DNA from: Lactobacillus sp. YT155
Lineage (GTDB): Bacteria; Bacillota; Bacilli; Lactobacillales; Lactobacillaceae
Assembly: GCF_030504545.1 (NCBI RefSeq)
Contig: NZ_JAUKWP010000005.1
Span: 104,453 to 168,452, forward strand
Length of the DNA: 64,000 bases
Direction: 5' to 3'
Below the pieces are notes generated by a model. That model saw only the letters and a list, made by a program, of their open reading frames with translations. It made no database searches and had not been told where the DNA came from. Shown piece after piece: positions 41,245 through 50,060 of this stretch. The position numbers and the translations under genes are program-made. The first letter of the stretch is position 1. Each line of letters starts with the position of its first letter.

Positions 41245-42918
41245 ATGTCAAAAAAGGAAGAAGTTTTCGAACTTGGTTCACAAAAGAAATATATTAGCTG
41301 GCCAGTAATAGCTTTAATGGACTTCGTTACAGTTATCGGCTTTGATGATATTATTTATAATTTCCAAAACCAAGGTTTAGGTACCATTACTACTTGGATT
41401 TTAATGCTATTTTTATTTGTTATCCCTTACGAAATGATGGTTGGTCATTTAGGATCTGTCTTCAATAAAGAAGGTGGCGGGCTTTCTTCTTGGGTTCGTG
41501 GAACTTGGGGCGACACCTGGGGTTATATTGCCGCTTGGACGTATTGGGTTGTCGGTTTGCCTTATGTTGTCGACGTTGCCAATTCAATGGTTGTCTCCTT
41601 TGGCTGGTTAGTCAACGGTAATGCCTCCATGCAAGATCGAATGAGTAACAGTTTATTTGCTTTACTTACAGCACTTATTTTTACATTATTTATTTTCATT
41701 CAACATCGCTTGCGTAATTCTCTACAATGGCTAGGAATTCTTGGTGGTGGAGCAATGTTCATCATGACTGTTCTCTATGTCATCATGACTTTTGCTTATC
41801 TTGGAAAAGGCGGTGCTCCACATTCACAACCATTCACTCTTAAATCAATCATTCCTAATTTTGATTTCAAATATTTCACCACGTTAGGACTTTTCATCTT
41901 CGCTATGAATGGTTCGGAGTACATTGCGCCTTACGTTAACGAAATGAAAAATGGTGGGCGTGATTTTTCTAAAGCTATGTGGATGCTCGCTATCATGACC
42001 GGATTCTTGACAGTTCTCGGTTCATTCTCATTAGGAATTTTCTTCAACGCTCATGACTTACCTCATGACTTGAAAATGAATGGTTCTTATTATGCCTTCC
42101 AATATATGGGTAATGAATTCGGTGTCGGTCAGCTCTTCATGTACATCTTCTCAGTAACTCAAGCTATTTATATGATGGCTCAATTAGCAGTCTTAATTGA
42201 TGCCGGAACTAGAATGTTCCTATCAGATACCGCTAAGAAGTATCTTCCTGAAGGCTTAACCAAAACCGATAAAAGAAACCTTCCTATTAATGGTTACTGG
42301 ATGACTACCGGAATTTGTACTTTGATTTTAGTTCTAAGTGCCACCTTACCAAATATGAATTCTATTTTTAATCAACTATTGAACTTGAATGGAATTGTTT
42401 CACCATTTGCAACTTGTTTCCTATTTACTTCATTTATCACTGTTAGAATGAGACAAAAAGAATTCCCATCAGAATTCGTCTTCATTAAGAATAGAAAATT
42501 CTCATTGGTTGTCGGTTGGTGGTGTTTGCTATTCACCTTCTCATTTGCTTGTTTGTCAGTTTTCCAAATTGATGAACCATTTGGTTCACCAGCATATTGG
42601 CACGTTATCATGTTAAACATCATCGAACCATTAATCATGTTGGCAATCGGAATATTGCTTCCATATATTGCCCACTATGAACGCAATCATAGTAAAGCAA
42701 CCAACAGACGTAACCTAGGTATCTCATATTTAGTTGGAGCCGCATTAATTTTAGGAACAGTCTTTCCTATCTTAAGTGTTTCTCACAACAACAAATTGAA
42801 CTCACCACTTGTTAACACGATTGAATTAATTGTTGAACTTGTAATTATCATCTCGATTGCAATCGTTGGTTTCGTTCTTGGTTACCGAGCTTTAAAACAA
42901 AGTAAAAAATTAGCTTAA
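41245..42918 (+). CDS. APC superfamily amino acid/polyamine permease
   Basis: 557 residues and about 12-14 helices. The sequence VIALMDFVTVIGFDDIIYNFQNQGLG at helix 1 and GGGLSSWVRGTWGDTWGYIAAWTYWVVGLPYVVD are APC-type, and it is longer than the usual 450-480 residues because of its C-terminal extension. Substrate unknown. The ribosome site AAGGGG lies 11 bases before ATG. Its place after the pseudo-kinase regulator may be chance, because a strong terminator lies between. Confidence 0.8.
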   Translation: MSKKEEVFELGSQKKYISWPVIALMDFVTVIGFDDIIYNFQNQGLGTITTWILMLFLFVIPYEMMVGHLGSVFNKEGGGLSSWVRGTWGDTWGYIAAWTYWVVGLPYVVDVANSMVVSFGWLVNGNASMQDRMSNSLFALLTALIFTLFIFIQHRLRNSLQWLGILGGGAMFIMTVLYVIMTFAYLGKGGAPHSQPFTLKSIIPNFDFKYFTTLGLFIFAMNGSEYIAPYVNEMKNGGRDFSKAMWMLAIMTGFLTVLGSFSLGIFFNAHDLPHDLKMNGSYYAFQYMGNEFGVGQLFMYIFSVTQAIYMMAQLAVLIDAGTRMFLSDTAKKYLPEGLTKTDKRNLPINGYWMTTGICTLILVLSATLPNMNSIFNQLLNLNGIVSPFATCFLFTSFITVRMRQKEFPSEFVFIKNRKFSLVVGWWCLLFTFSFACLSVFQIDEPFGSPAYWHVIMLNIIEPLIMLAIGILLPYIAHYERNHSKATNRRNLGISYLVGAALILGTVFPILSVSHNNKLNSPLVNTIELIVELVIIISIAIVGFVLGYRALKQSKKLA

Positions 42919-42921
42919 ATA

Positions 42922-42953
42922 AAAAAGAACTGCTTTTCAGCAGTTCTTTTTTA
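42922..42953. terminator. Bidirectional terminator
   Basis: Stem GAACTGCT / AGCAGTTC (42927-42946) with loop TTTC and A6/T6 flanks, between the APC gene and the convergent SIS gene. Confidence 0.9.
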
Positions 42954-44048
42954 CTATTCCATATGACCTGAAATTGAACGATCTTTTACAGGGCTGATTG
43001 AAGTATCAATTCCAACTGCTTCAGATAATTTAGCAGATAATATTTGGAAAGGAACAACGCATGGAATTACAGAGAGAATTCCAGATGTTTTTACACTAAA
43101 TTTAAGATCTCTACTTGTTACATCGATGTCTTGGTTAGTTACGACAAATACATGCTCGGTGTAAGCTCGACGATAATAAGCAGCTATATCCTTCATTCTT
43201 TCAAATTCAGGACCGTCGTTTCCACCAATTAGAAAAATGAAGTTTTTATCATTATATGCACGAATTGGTCCATGTAATTGTTCCTCTTGCTCGTATGCAG
43301 TACTTGGTCTTCCAAACGTTTCGAAAAACTTCAAACGCCCTTCTTGTGCAGTTGGAAAATTATAACTATAACCAGCTATTGATGATTTAGTCATCTGAAT
43401 GAGCTCATCAGCGTTCTTTTCATACCAATCATTACTCTCCGCAATAATCTTATCAAAATTCTCAATCAATTTTTTTGCGTCGGAGTCTAATTTTTCATAC
43501 TCTACTTGATTAATTATTCCCTTCTTTTTTGCCACTTCAATTGCAAGAATATAGAATTGCATTAAAGTTTCGGTATATCCACGAGTCTCAGGACCAATTT
43601 GTTCCTTCTCACAAACTAAATGTAAGTATTGATCAGCCAATTTTTCAATAGGTGAGCCTAATTGTTCCGAAACACCAACAGTAGCACATCCCTCTTCGGC
43701 AGCTTTTTTAATTGCTTCGCATGTTGAAAGACTATCTCCATGTTGTGATAAGCCGATAACCAAAATCTGACTAGATTGATAAATTCCTGTAGGGTTTACA
43801 TCTTCTAAATTTGTGAAAATTGTAGGTTCAATCGCAATAGCCTCGACTTTTAATATTTCGGCAAACATATTTCGAACTACGCGCATTGCATTATAAGATG
43901 TTCCAGATCCAGTGAAGTATATTTTTTTAAAGTCTCCTTTACTTAGAAACTCGATAAAATCTTTTCCATACTCCATTCTTTCATCATATGCTCTAGAAAG
44001 AACACGACCCGTGTCTAATATATGATCTAACATGTTCATTTTTCCCAT
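42954..44048 (-). CDS. SIS-domain protein, deglycase/isomerase type
   Basis: 364 residues with two SIS domains. IYFTGSGTSYNAMRVV and ILVIGLSQHGDSLSTCEAIKKA bind a sugar phosphate, and AYEQEEQLHGPIRAY is the catalytic Glu-His-Gly-Pro motif of the second domain. This is the fold of FrlB, GfrE/F and GlmS isomerase. With a mannose-type PTS it probably splits an imported phosphorylated Amadori compound or amino sugar. The ATG follows the upstream stop directly (TAA ATG) with GGAGGA upstream. Confidence 0.85.
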   Translation of the reverse strand: MGKMNMLDHILDTGRVLSRAYDERMEYGKDFIEFLSKGDFKKIYFTGSGTSYNAMRVVRNMFAEILKVEAIAIEPTIFTNLEDVNPTGIYQSSQILVIGLSQHGDSLSTCEAIKKAAEEGCATVGVSEQLGSPIEKLADQYLHLVCEKEQIGPETRGYTETLMQFYILAIEVAKKKGIINQVEYEKLDSDAKKLIENFDKIIAESNDWYEKNADELIQMTKSSIAGYSYNFPTAQEGRLKFFETFGRPSTAYEQEEQLHGPIRAYNDKNFIFLIGGNDGPEFERMKDIAAYYRRAYTEHVFVVTNQDIDVTSRDLKFSVKTSGILSVIPCVVPFQILSAKLSEAVGIDTSISPVKDRSISGHME

Positions 44049-44612
44049 TTAAAATTCCTCCGCTTTATTTATTTGCTTGATTTGATTTTTTGAAATAATT
44101 TTAAGTTGATTTAAATATGTATTCGCTTGATGTTTTTCACCCATCAATTCACAAATCTTAGTTAATCGATATAGAATTATCATTTTTTCTTCTGGATTAA
44201 TTACATTTTCAAGTTCTATCTTCAATTCACTCTTAAGATTTGGATCTTTATTAATATACAGTCTGTGCAGTAATTTTATTTCTTTATTAACAGAATCGTA
44301 CTTCTCATTTTTACAAGCTGGTATAAGCACTTTTTCAATTTTTAACGCTTCGTCAAATTGATTATTTTCTAAATAAAAATTAAAAATCTTCATCATAGTA
44401 ATTATGAAATTACGATTCCTTTTTCCATATTTAATTAGCTCTTGTGATTCCTCATCGATTTTTTCAGTTTTGCCAAATGCTAAAAAGAAATTAAGTCTCA
44501 TAATTATTCGAGTAGTTCTGTCAAAGAAGAATTTTGCCATTGGGGACTCCACTGTTTTAAGATATTCAGCTTCTTCTCCAAATTGTTGGAGCTTTAACAG
44601 TTTCTGCATCAT
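44049..44612 (-). CDS. Alpha-helical TPR-like protein of unknown function
   Basis: 187 residues, all helical, Lys/Glu/Leu-rich, with helix pairs such as YLENNQFDEALKIEKVLIPAC and LYRLTKICELMGEKHQANTYLNQL resembling tetratricopeptide repeats. No ribosome site precedes its ATG. Instead the start overlaps the stop of a 26-residue hydrophobic ORF (ATGATG after ten A). It may be translated by coupling, or as a fusion to that membrane anchor after slippage on the A tract. Scaffold or regulatory role for the PTS is only a guess. Confidence 0.65.
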   Translation of the reverse strand: MMQKLLKLQQFGEEAEYLKTVESPMAKFFFDRTTRIIMRLNFFLAFGKTEKIDEESQELIKYGKRNRNFIITMMKIFNFYLENNQFDEALKIEKVLIPACKNEKYDSVNKEIKLLHRLYINKDPNLKSELKIELENVINPEEKMIILYRLTKICELMGEKHQANTYLNQLKIISKNQIKQINKAEEF

Positions 44613-44689
44613 TTTTTTTTTGCCAAATTTTCAGACAAAAAACTGATTACTATTCCGACAAATATCAAGATAAATACAGTGATTTTCAT
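44609..44689 (-). CDS. Small membrane ORF (26 residues) overlapping the TPR-like gene
   Basis: ATG at 44689 with GGAGG 4 bases upstream. The product starts MKITVFILIFVGIVISFLS and ends in ENLAKKK, a single membrane helix. The stop TGA overlaps the next ATG. The last Lys codons are an A10 run, at which a -1 frame change (or one extra A in the mRNA) would join it to the next ORF. The original gene was probably one membrane-anchored protein of about 213 residues. Confidence 0.65.
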   Translation of the reverse strand: MKITVFILIFVGIVISFLSENLAKKK

Positions 44690-44713
44690 ACATCCTCCGA
44701 TTATTTATATGGT

Positions 44714-45532
44714 TTATAACAATCCTAATGCAACAGCAATAATTCCTAAGACAATAAGACCTAACAGAATGACTGTTCCATTGACATGCTTCTTCAACAA
44801 TCCATAGCACCCAAATGTAAGTAACAGCGGCAATAAATTAGGCATAAGAGAGTCTAAAGTTTTTTGAATACTTACCTTAGTTCCTCCTAACTTAAGTACC
44901 GTTGGAACATCTATAATTACTAAAGAAGCAATCATCGCTCCAATAACTACTAAACCTAAAATTTTGGCAGCTTCAGTTAGTTTTTGTAAAGTACCATCTT
45001 CCTGAATTTTCGTTAAAAATTTACTTCCGCCTTCATAAGTTAACTTAAATCCGTACCAACGTAATAATTCACTCGGAATAACATTTATCAAGAAATAAAG
45101 AATAGGTCCAAGAATACTACCTTTAATTGCCAAAGGTGCTCCTACCCCGACTCCAATAACTCTTAATGTACCCCAGAATAATGAATCACCAATTCCAGCG
45201 AGCGGTCCCATCAAAGCTGTTTTAACTGCGTTGATAGAAGCATCATCAAAATTATCAGTGTTAGCGTTCTGTTCTTCCATTGCGCAACTGATTCCTAAAA
45301 TTAAAGGTGATGTTGACGTAGAACAGTTAAAGAATTCAAGATGTCTCTTATATCCTTCTTTTAAATCAGATTCATTGTCTCCATATAATCTTTGCAAAAC
45401 CGGAGTCATCGACCATGCATACCCTATCGACATCTGTCGTTCATAATTAAATGATCCTAGTAATTGATAGTGGCGCCACATCACTCGCCGAAGATCCTTT
45501 TTGGTTAGTTTTTTTTCAACTGGTTTATCCAT
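44714..45532 (-). CDS. PTS mannose-family EIID
   Basis: 272 residues. Start KKLTKKDLRRVMWRHYQLLGSFNYERQMSIGYAWSM is the EIID signature; GPLAGIGDSLFWGTLRVIGVGVGAPLA and a C-terminal membrane end follow. With EIIC it forms the sugar channel. The start overlaps the EIIC stop by one base. Confidence 0.95.
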   Translation of the reverse strand: MDKPVEKKLTKKDLRRVMWRHYQLLGSFNYERQMSIGYAWSMTPVLQRLYGDNESDLKEGYKRHLEFFNCSTSTSPLILGISCAMEEQNANTDNFDDASINAVKTALMGPLAGIGDSLFWGTLRVIGVGVGAPLAIKGSILGPILYFLINVIPSELLRWYGFKLTYEGGSKFLTKIQEDGTLQKLTEAAKILGLVVIGAMIASLVIIDVPTVLKLGGTKVSIQKTLDSLMPNLLPLLLTFGCYGLLKKHVNGTVILLGLIVLGIIAVALGLL

Positions 45533-46281
45533 TATAAGACCTCCTCACTTTGTTCTGGTTTAAATTGGAAATAAATATAAGCAATAATTCCACCAATCAT
45601 GGCAGCTCCAATCATTGGAACTTTTAAGAAAGTAACTAGTGCAAATCCAAGAAATAGGAATGGCGCATATTTTTTGTCATAAGTTAATAACATTAACATA
45701 GCAATACCAAGTGCCGGCAACAGATTGCCAGATTGTGCTAAACCATCTTGAATAACTTTTGGAATTACTTTAACAATTGCCTTAACTGTTGGTGCACCAA
45801 CTGCGTATCCAACAATTATTGGGACAAATTTGGACAAAAACATGATGGCTGCTCCTGACCAGTGTGCAATTGGTATTCCTTTCCAATTATTTTTTTCAAT
45901 TTGTGCATCAGCATAATGTGCAAAAAATGCGTTAAAACTTCCCGCAGCAATAGCAATCATCTGTGCAATTAGCGCAATTGGAACTGCTAGTGTAAGTGTT
46001 GTTTGCCAATCAGCACCGGTTTTAATTGCTAAAGCCGTAGCTAAAGCTGATCCGACAACAACATCTGGTGGAGTCGTTGTTCCAATTCCAACCAATCCCA
46101 TCCAAACAAGCTCTAACTCTCCACCTAATATAAGGCCAGTTTGAAAGTCACCCATTACTAACCCAACTAATGGAGCTATGATAATAGGACGATCTAGCAT
46201 ATGCTGACCACCAAGGCGGCTTTCCATATAAATTAACGATCCAATAAGTGCTACTAAAAATCCTTGAAGCATCTTACTCAC
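45532..46281 (-). CDS. PTS mannose-family EIIC
   Basis: 249 residues, about eight hydrophobic segments. The family patterns GGQHMLDRPIIIAPLVGLVMGDFQTGLILGGELELVWMGLVGIGTTTPPD and the Gly-rich C-terminal helices are present. It is the membrane permease of the system, second to third in the operon. Confidence 0.95.
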   Translation of the reverse strand: MSKMLQGFLVALIGSLIYMESRLGGQHMLDRPIIIAPLVGLVMGDFQTGLILGGELELVWMGLVGIGTTTPPDVVVGSALATALAIKTGADWQTTLTLAVPIALIAQMIAIAAGSFNAFFAHYADAQIEKNNWKGIPIAHWSGAAIMFLSKFVPIIVGYAVGAPTVKAIVKVIPKVIQDGLAQSGNLLPALGIAMLMLLTYDKKYAPFLFLGFALVTFLKVPMIGAAMIGGIIAYIYFQFKPEQSEEVL

Positions 46282-46289
46282 CTTCCTCT

Positions 46290-46787
46290 CTAATTATTTT
46301 CAAACGCTTTTTTTATTCCTGAAAAATTAACTTTTTCTTGTGAAGGGGCTGTCTCAGCAAAAACCTCTGCTCCCATCTCATTAAGTTTCTTAGCAAAATC
46401 AAACTCTTCTCGAGTCATTTTTACACCTGCGACTATATTCACCACTCCATCACCTTGATAGTGAATTCCAGCGGTTCCAACATTAACTCTATTAATATCT
46501 GGTACTTCTTGCGTTATTGCATAAACATCTTTTAAGTTTTCAGTTACCACAAATATTTTTCTTTGAGAATATTTGGGATTATTTAGAATTTTTATGGCAT
46601 CTGAAATAGATTTAATAGCCATAGTAACCCCTGCTGGTTTTGCCATTTTCATTGTTGTTTGTGTCATTGGATCTCCAGCAGCGGCATCATTTGCAACAAG
46701 CAAAATACTAGGTTGAATTTCGTTGGTCCACGAAACAGCGACTAAACCATGGACTAATCTATCATCTGCTCTAATTAACTCAATCAT
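46290..46787 (-). CDS. PTS mannose-family EIIB
   Basis: 165 residues with the phosphorylated His in IRADDRLVHGLVAVSWT (His13), and later VNVGTAGIHYQGDG. It passes phosphate from EIIA His9 to the sugar. The start overlaps the EIIA gene end by 8 bases. Confidence 0.95.
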   Translation of the reverse strand: MIELIRADDRLVHGLVAVSWTNEIQPSILLVANDAAAGDPMTQTTMKMAKPAGVTMAIKSISDAIKILNNPKYSQRKIFVVTENLKDVYAITQEVPDINRVNVGTAGIHYQGDGVVNIVAGVKMTREEFDFAKKLNEMGAEVFAETAPSQEKVNFSGIKKAFENN

Positions 46788-47193
46788 TTAATTCCTCCTC
46801 TTCATTGTCATTCTCAAATGCGGAGTTCATATATATAAGTTGTTGTTGCCCAGTCAATATTGCATTCTCAATATCGTTATCAGCAATTTCCTTAGTTTTC
46901 AAAACTAACTCCAACATTAATGGTAAGTTAACCCCTGAAATTACTTTTAGCTTCTTTTGTTCCATATACTGACAAACAATCCTATTAACACTTCCTCCAG
47001 GAAGATCAGTAAAGACAATAATATTTTCTTGGTCTATTTCTTCTAATAAGTTCACAAATTTTTCTTCAAAATCAGTTGCCCCATCTACATAGGCATTTAA
47101 ATAGTGTAAATTACTAGAGTTATCAAAAAATTCCACAGCTAGTGCCAGGCCTTCGGCAAGCTTGCTATGTGTCGCGACAATAAAATGATTCAT
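46780..47193 (-). CDS. PTS mannose-family EIIA
   Basis: 137 residues. MNHFIVATHSKLAEGLA carries the phosphorylated His9, followed by NIIVFTDLPGGSVNRIV. It is the first gene of the operon EIIA-EIIB-EIIC-EIID-(small ORF)-TPR-like-SIS. The promoter, a cre-like site and a GntR operator lie upstream. Confidence 0.94.
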   Translation of the reverse strand: MNHFIVATHSKLAEGLALAVEFFDNSSNLHYLNAYVDGATDFEEKFVNLLEEIDQENIIVFTDLPGGSVNRIVCQYMEQKKLKVISGVNLPLMLELVLKTKEIADNDIENAILTGQQQLIYMNSAFENDNEEEELND

Positions 47194-47223
47194 TACTACG
47201 CTCCTTCCTATTAGTCTTTCCTA

Positions 47224-47237
47224 TGAAAACGCATTCA
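47224..47237. promoter_or_regulatory. cre-like site upstream of the mannose-type PTS operon
   Basis: TGAAAACGCATTCA matches cre TGWNANCGNTNWCA at all but one position. It lies just downstream of the -10, a repressing position for CcpA. Confidence 0.6.
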
Positions 47238-47247
47238 TATTACCGTA

Positions 47248-47275
47248 ATAATATCACAGTATATACATTTGTCAA
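47248..47275 (-). promoter_or_regulatory. Promoter of the mannose-type PTS operon
   Basis: Minus strand: perfect -35 TTGACA (47275-47270), 16-base spacer, -10 TATTAT (47253-47248). The GntR operator fills the spacer. Confidence 0.8.
47256..47272. promoter_or_regulatory. GntR operator, PTS copy
   Basis: ACAGTATATACATTTGT. It matches the second copy at 47364-47380 at 15 of 17 positions and covers the promoter spacer and part of the -35. Confidence 0.7.
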
Positions 47276-47363
47276 TAAGGTTGTAATATTCCTCCAATAT
47301 GGTATATTTTAGGATGTACTTATTAACCGTTTTATCAAAGATTTTACTAAATAAAAATAAAAT

Positions 47364-47380
47364 ACAGTATATATAATTGT
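47364..47380. promoter_or_regulatory. GntR operator, regulator copy
   Basis: ACAGTATATATAATTGT. It overlaps a TATAAT (47372-47377) that is the likely -10 of the regulator gene, implying autorepression. The leader would then be only about 10 bases. Confidence 0.65.
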
Positions 47381-47391
47381 GGTGAAAAATA

Positions 47392-48114
47392 ATGAATTCT
47401 AAATATAAACAAATTGAAGATCACTTTATAAGCCTCATAAAAAGTGGGGATTTGGAAATCGGCGATCAGTTGCCACCCGAAACCGAAATTACCAAAAAAA
47501 GTGGATTCAGTCGCATGACCATCAACAAAGCCCTTAATCATATGGAGCAACAGGGTTATATAACAAGGGTTGCTGGAAGAGGTTCCTTCGTACGCTCAAA
47601 AAGCATGACTCGTATGTTAACTGAGAGAATGGGTATCTCAGAATATATTCATAGTATGGGTATGGTCCCAGCTTCACGTTTACTATCTTATGAACTAATG
47701 AATCTTGAGCATGATGCGCACCACCAACAAAAATTGGATCTTGATGATATAAAGGAAGTACATCACTTCATTCGTCTTCGTTCTGGGGATGAGACTCCAA
47801 TTGCTATTACTGAAGACTACCTTTCCGCTGAAGATGTTCCCAATATCGATACCGATATTCTTAATAGTTCACTTTATGAATATCTTGATCGTCTAAAAGT
47901 TGGTGTAATTGCTAATTACGTAGAAATAAAAGCCGTAAAAGCTACCGAAGAACAACAACGGCTTTTAAAGCTAGAAGATGACTTTGTTCTTCAAACTATC
48001 GAAAATGTTGATACCGTTTCAAAAGAAAAGGGACGACATAGACTAGGAAGATTCTCTTCATATTACAATCCAAAAATGTTTACTTATCGCTTTAAATATC
48101 CAAATCAAGAATAG
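47392..48114 (+). CDS. GntR/HutC-family regulator of the mannose-type PTS operon
   Basis: 240 residues. Winged helix (about residues 1-70: DQLPPETEITKKSGFSRMTINKALNHMEQQGYITR), then a UTRA domain (about 90-235: HHFIRLRSGDETPIAITEDYLS). It probably senses the sugar phosphate made by the divergent PTS. The ribosome site is weak (GGTG) and the leader short. Confidence 0.9.
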   Translation: MNSKYKQIEDHFISLIKSGDLEIGDQLPPETEITKKSGFSRMTINKALNHMEQQGYITRVAGRGSFVRSKSMTRMLTERMGISEYIHSMGMVPASRLLSYELMNLEHDAHHQQKLDLDDIKEVHHFIRLRSGDETPIAITEDYLSAEDVPNIDTDILNSSLYEYLDRLKVGVIANYVEIKAVKATEEQQRLLKLEDDFVLQTIENVDTVSKEKGRHRLGRFSSYYNPKMFTYRFKYPNQE

Positions 48115-48121
48115 CTTAAAT

Positions 48122-48157
48122 AAAAAGAATGCTTCCTTAATAGAAGCATTCTTTTTT
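48122..48157 (+). terminator. Terminator of the gntR gene
   Basis: Stem GAATGCTTC / GAAGCATTC (48127-48151) with a 7-base loop and T6. Confidence 0.88.
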
Positions 48158-48273
48158 CGCTTTCAGAGCCATTTTCATTCATTAGATTAGAATTATTATT
48201 TTATAAAAACCTTGATTTGACAATGTCTTTTGTTACATTTTGATTAAAGATTAGAATTTCTTTAATTTTTTAA

Positions 48274-48302
48274 TTTACATTTAATCTTATTTGCTTTATC
48301 AT
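48274..48302 (+). promoter_or_regulatory. Promoter of the opp operon
   Basis: -35 TTTACA (48274-48279), 17-base spacer, -10 TATCAT (48297-48302). Each element has one mismatch. An unrelated TTGACA further upstream has no matching -10. Confidence 0.65.
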
Positions 48303-48331
48303 ATTAAACATATCACTTGGAGGTAAATGAT

Positions 48332-49960
48332 ATGAAAAAACTGACGAAAGTACTATCAAGTATTACAGCACTTATTGTGTTTGTTCTTGTACTTGCAGCC
48401 TGTGGTAATGGCTCAAAAGAGAACAAAGATACCATTTCGTTCCAATCAAAAGACGTGATTGCAACAATGGACTCTTCATTAAATACCGATATTATTGGTG
48501 CGCAACATCTTACCAATACCATGGATGGTCTTTACCGTTTTGAAGGTAAAAAACTTGTCCCAGGTGTTGCTAAGAAAATTGTTAAACCAACTGATGATGG
48601 TTTGAAATATACTATTCCATTGAAGAAAACAAAATGGAGTAACGGCGACCCTGTTACTGCTAACGATTTCGTTTTCGCATGGCGTAGAACTGTTGATCCA
48701 AAGACTGGATCACAATATGCTTACATTTTTGAAGGAATCAAGAATGCCAAAGAAATCAGTGAAGGTAAAAAACCTGTTGATTCATTAGGTATCAAGGCAG
48801 TTGACAAGTATACTCTTGAAGTTACTTTAGACACACCAATTCCTTACTTCGATAAGTTAGTATCTAGCTCAACTTTCTTCCCACAAAATGAAAAAGTGGT
48901 TAAAAAAGCTGGTAGCAAATACGGAACTAACTCAAAAACTCTTGTTTTCAATGGACCATTCAAGTTAGTTGACTGGAAAGGTACTGATGACAAGTGGAAA
49001 GAAGTTAAGAACTCAAGTTACTGGAATGCCAAAGAAGTTAAACTTAAAACAGTTAAGTACCAAGTTGTTAAAGACTCAAACACTGTTTTGAACTTGTTCC
49101 AAAGTAAGAAAATTGATAATGGTGAAATTACAGGTGATACATCAAAAGAAATGCAAAAAGATTCATCATTTGTTAAATGGCCACAAAACTCAACTTTCTA
49201 TCTTGAATTAAACAGAACTAAGAATGCTTTCTTCAAGAATCCTAAGTTTGCACAAGCAATTTCTCTAGCAATTAACCAAAAAGAATTTGCTAAAGTTCTT
49301 GGACCTGGTAGTGCAGAAAACAATTCATTTGTTCCATCTAAGATGGCTAAAGGTCCAGATGGAGAAGACTTCACTCAAGGTGAAATTTCTAAGAAAGCTT
49401 CTGATGATGCAACAGAATACAACCCAACAAAAGCTAAGAAATTATGGAAAGAAGCCCTTGCTGAAGAAGGTGTAAAGACACCTCTACAACTTGAATTACT
49501 TAGTGACGATACAGAAGGTGCTAAGAAGTCTGTTGAATATCTACAAGGAACTCTAGAAAAGAATCTTCCTGGTGTGAAAATTAATCCTTCAAACGTTCCA
49601 TTTAAGACACGTCTTTCAAGATCTGTTGATGGTAAGTTTGACTTAGTTATTACTGCTTGGAACGCTGACTTCCCAGATCCAATTAACTTCTTAGAATTAA
49701 TTGGAACTGACAATTCATACAACAACGGACGTTGGAGCAATGCTGAATTTGATAACTATATCAAGAAGAGCAAAACAACTGACGCTACCGATGAAAAAGC
49801 ACGTTGGAACGACTTACAAGAAGCACAAAAAATTATTAGTGAAGAACAAGGGGTTATCCCTCTATACCAAAACCAAATTACTACATTAACTAACAAATCA
49901 ATTAAGGATCTTAAATTTACACCAACCGCCCTATTTGATTTAGTTGGTACTCATAAGTAA
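48332..49960 (+). CDS. oppA: Oligopeptide-binding lipoprotein
   Basis: 542 residues from the ATG at 48332 with TTGGAGGTAA upstream. Lipoprotein signal with lipobox VLAACGNGS (Cys at about residue 24). Family 5 solute-binding domain: ATMDSSLNTDIIGAQHLTNTMDGLYR, LKKTKWSNGDPVTANDFVFAWRRTVDP, and FDLVITAWNADFPDPINFLELI. It captures peptides outside the membrane for OppBCDF. A strong palindrome after the gene may favour high oppA expression. Confidence 0.94.
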   Translation: MKKLTKVLSSITALIVFVLVLAACGNGSKENKDTISFQSKDVIATMDSSLNTDIIGAQHLTNTMDGLYRFEGKKLVPGVAKKIVKPTDDGLKYTIPLKKTKWSNGDPVTANDFVFAWRRTVDPKTGSQYAYIFEGIKNAKEISEGKKPVDSLGIKAVDKYTLEVTLDTPIPYFDKLVSSSTFFPQNEKVVKKAGSKYGTNSKTLVFNGPFKLVDWKGTDDKWKEVKNSSYWNAKEVKLKTVKYQVVKDSNTVLNLFQSKKIDNGEITGDTSKEMQKDSSFVKWPQNSTFYLELNRTKNAFFKNPKFAQAISLAINQKEFAKVLGPGSAENNSFVPSKMAKGPDGEDFTQGEISKKASDDATEYNPTKAKKLWKEALAEEGVKTPLQLELLSDDTEGAKKSVEYLQGTLEKNLPGVKINPSNVPFKTRLSRSVDGKFDLVITAWNADFPDPINFLELIGTDNSYNNGRWSNAEFDNYIKKSKTTDATDEKARWNDLQEAQKIISEEQGVIPLYQNQITTLTNKSIKDLKFTPTALFDLVGTHK

Positions 49961-49999
49961 TTTAACTAATTTAATTGTGTTTTGAATAATTGAATTAAG

Positions 50000-50027
50000 T
50001 CGGGTGTTTGATTAATCAAACACCCGA
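50000..50027 (+). repeat. 28-base perfect palindrome between oppA and oppB
   Basis: TCGGGTGTTTGATT (50000-50013) and its exact reverse complement abut. It would form a 12-bp stem with a 4-base loop, but the following TTTGC is too short for efficient termination. It is likely an mRNA 3'-end stabiliser or a partial attenuator. Confidence 0.75.
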
Positions 50028-50060
50028 TTTGCATTAGAAGACAAAAAAGGAGTGACTTTT

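Noticed and set aside
48216..48240. TTGACA as -35 of the opp promoter
   Set aside because: No -10 at 16-18 bases. The TTTACA/TATCAT pair closer to oppA is better.
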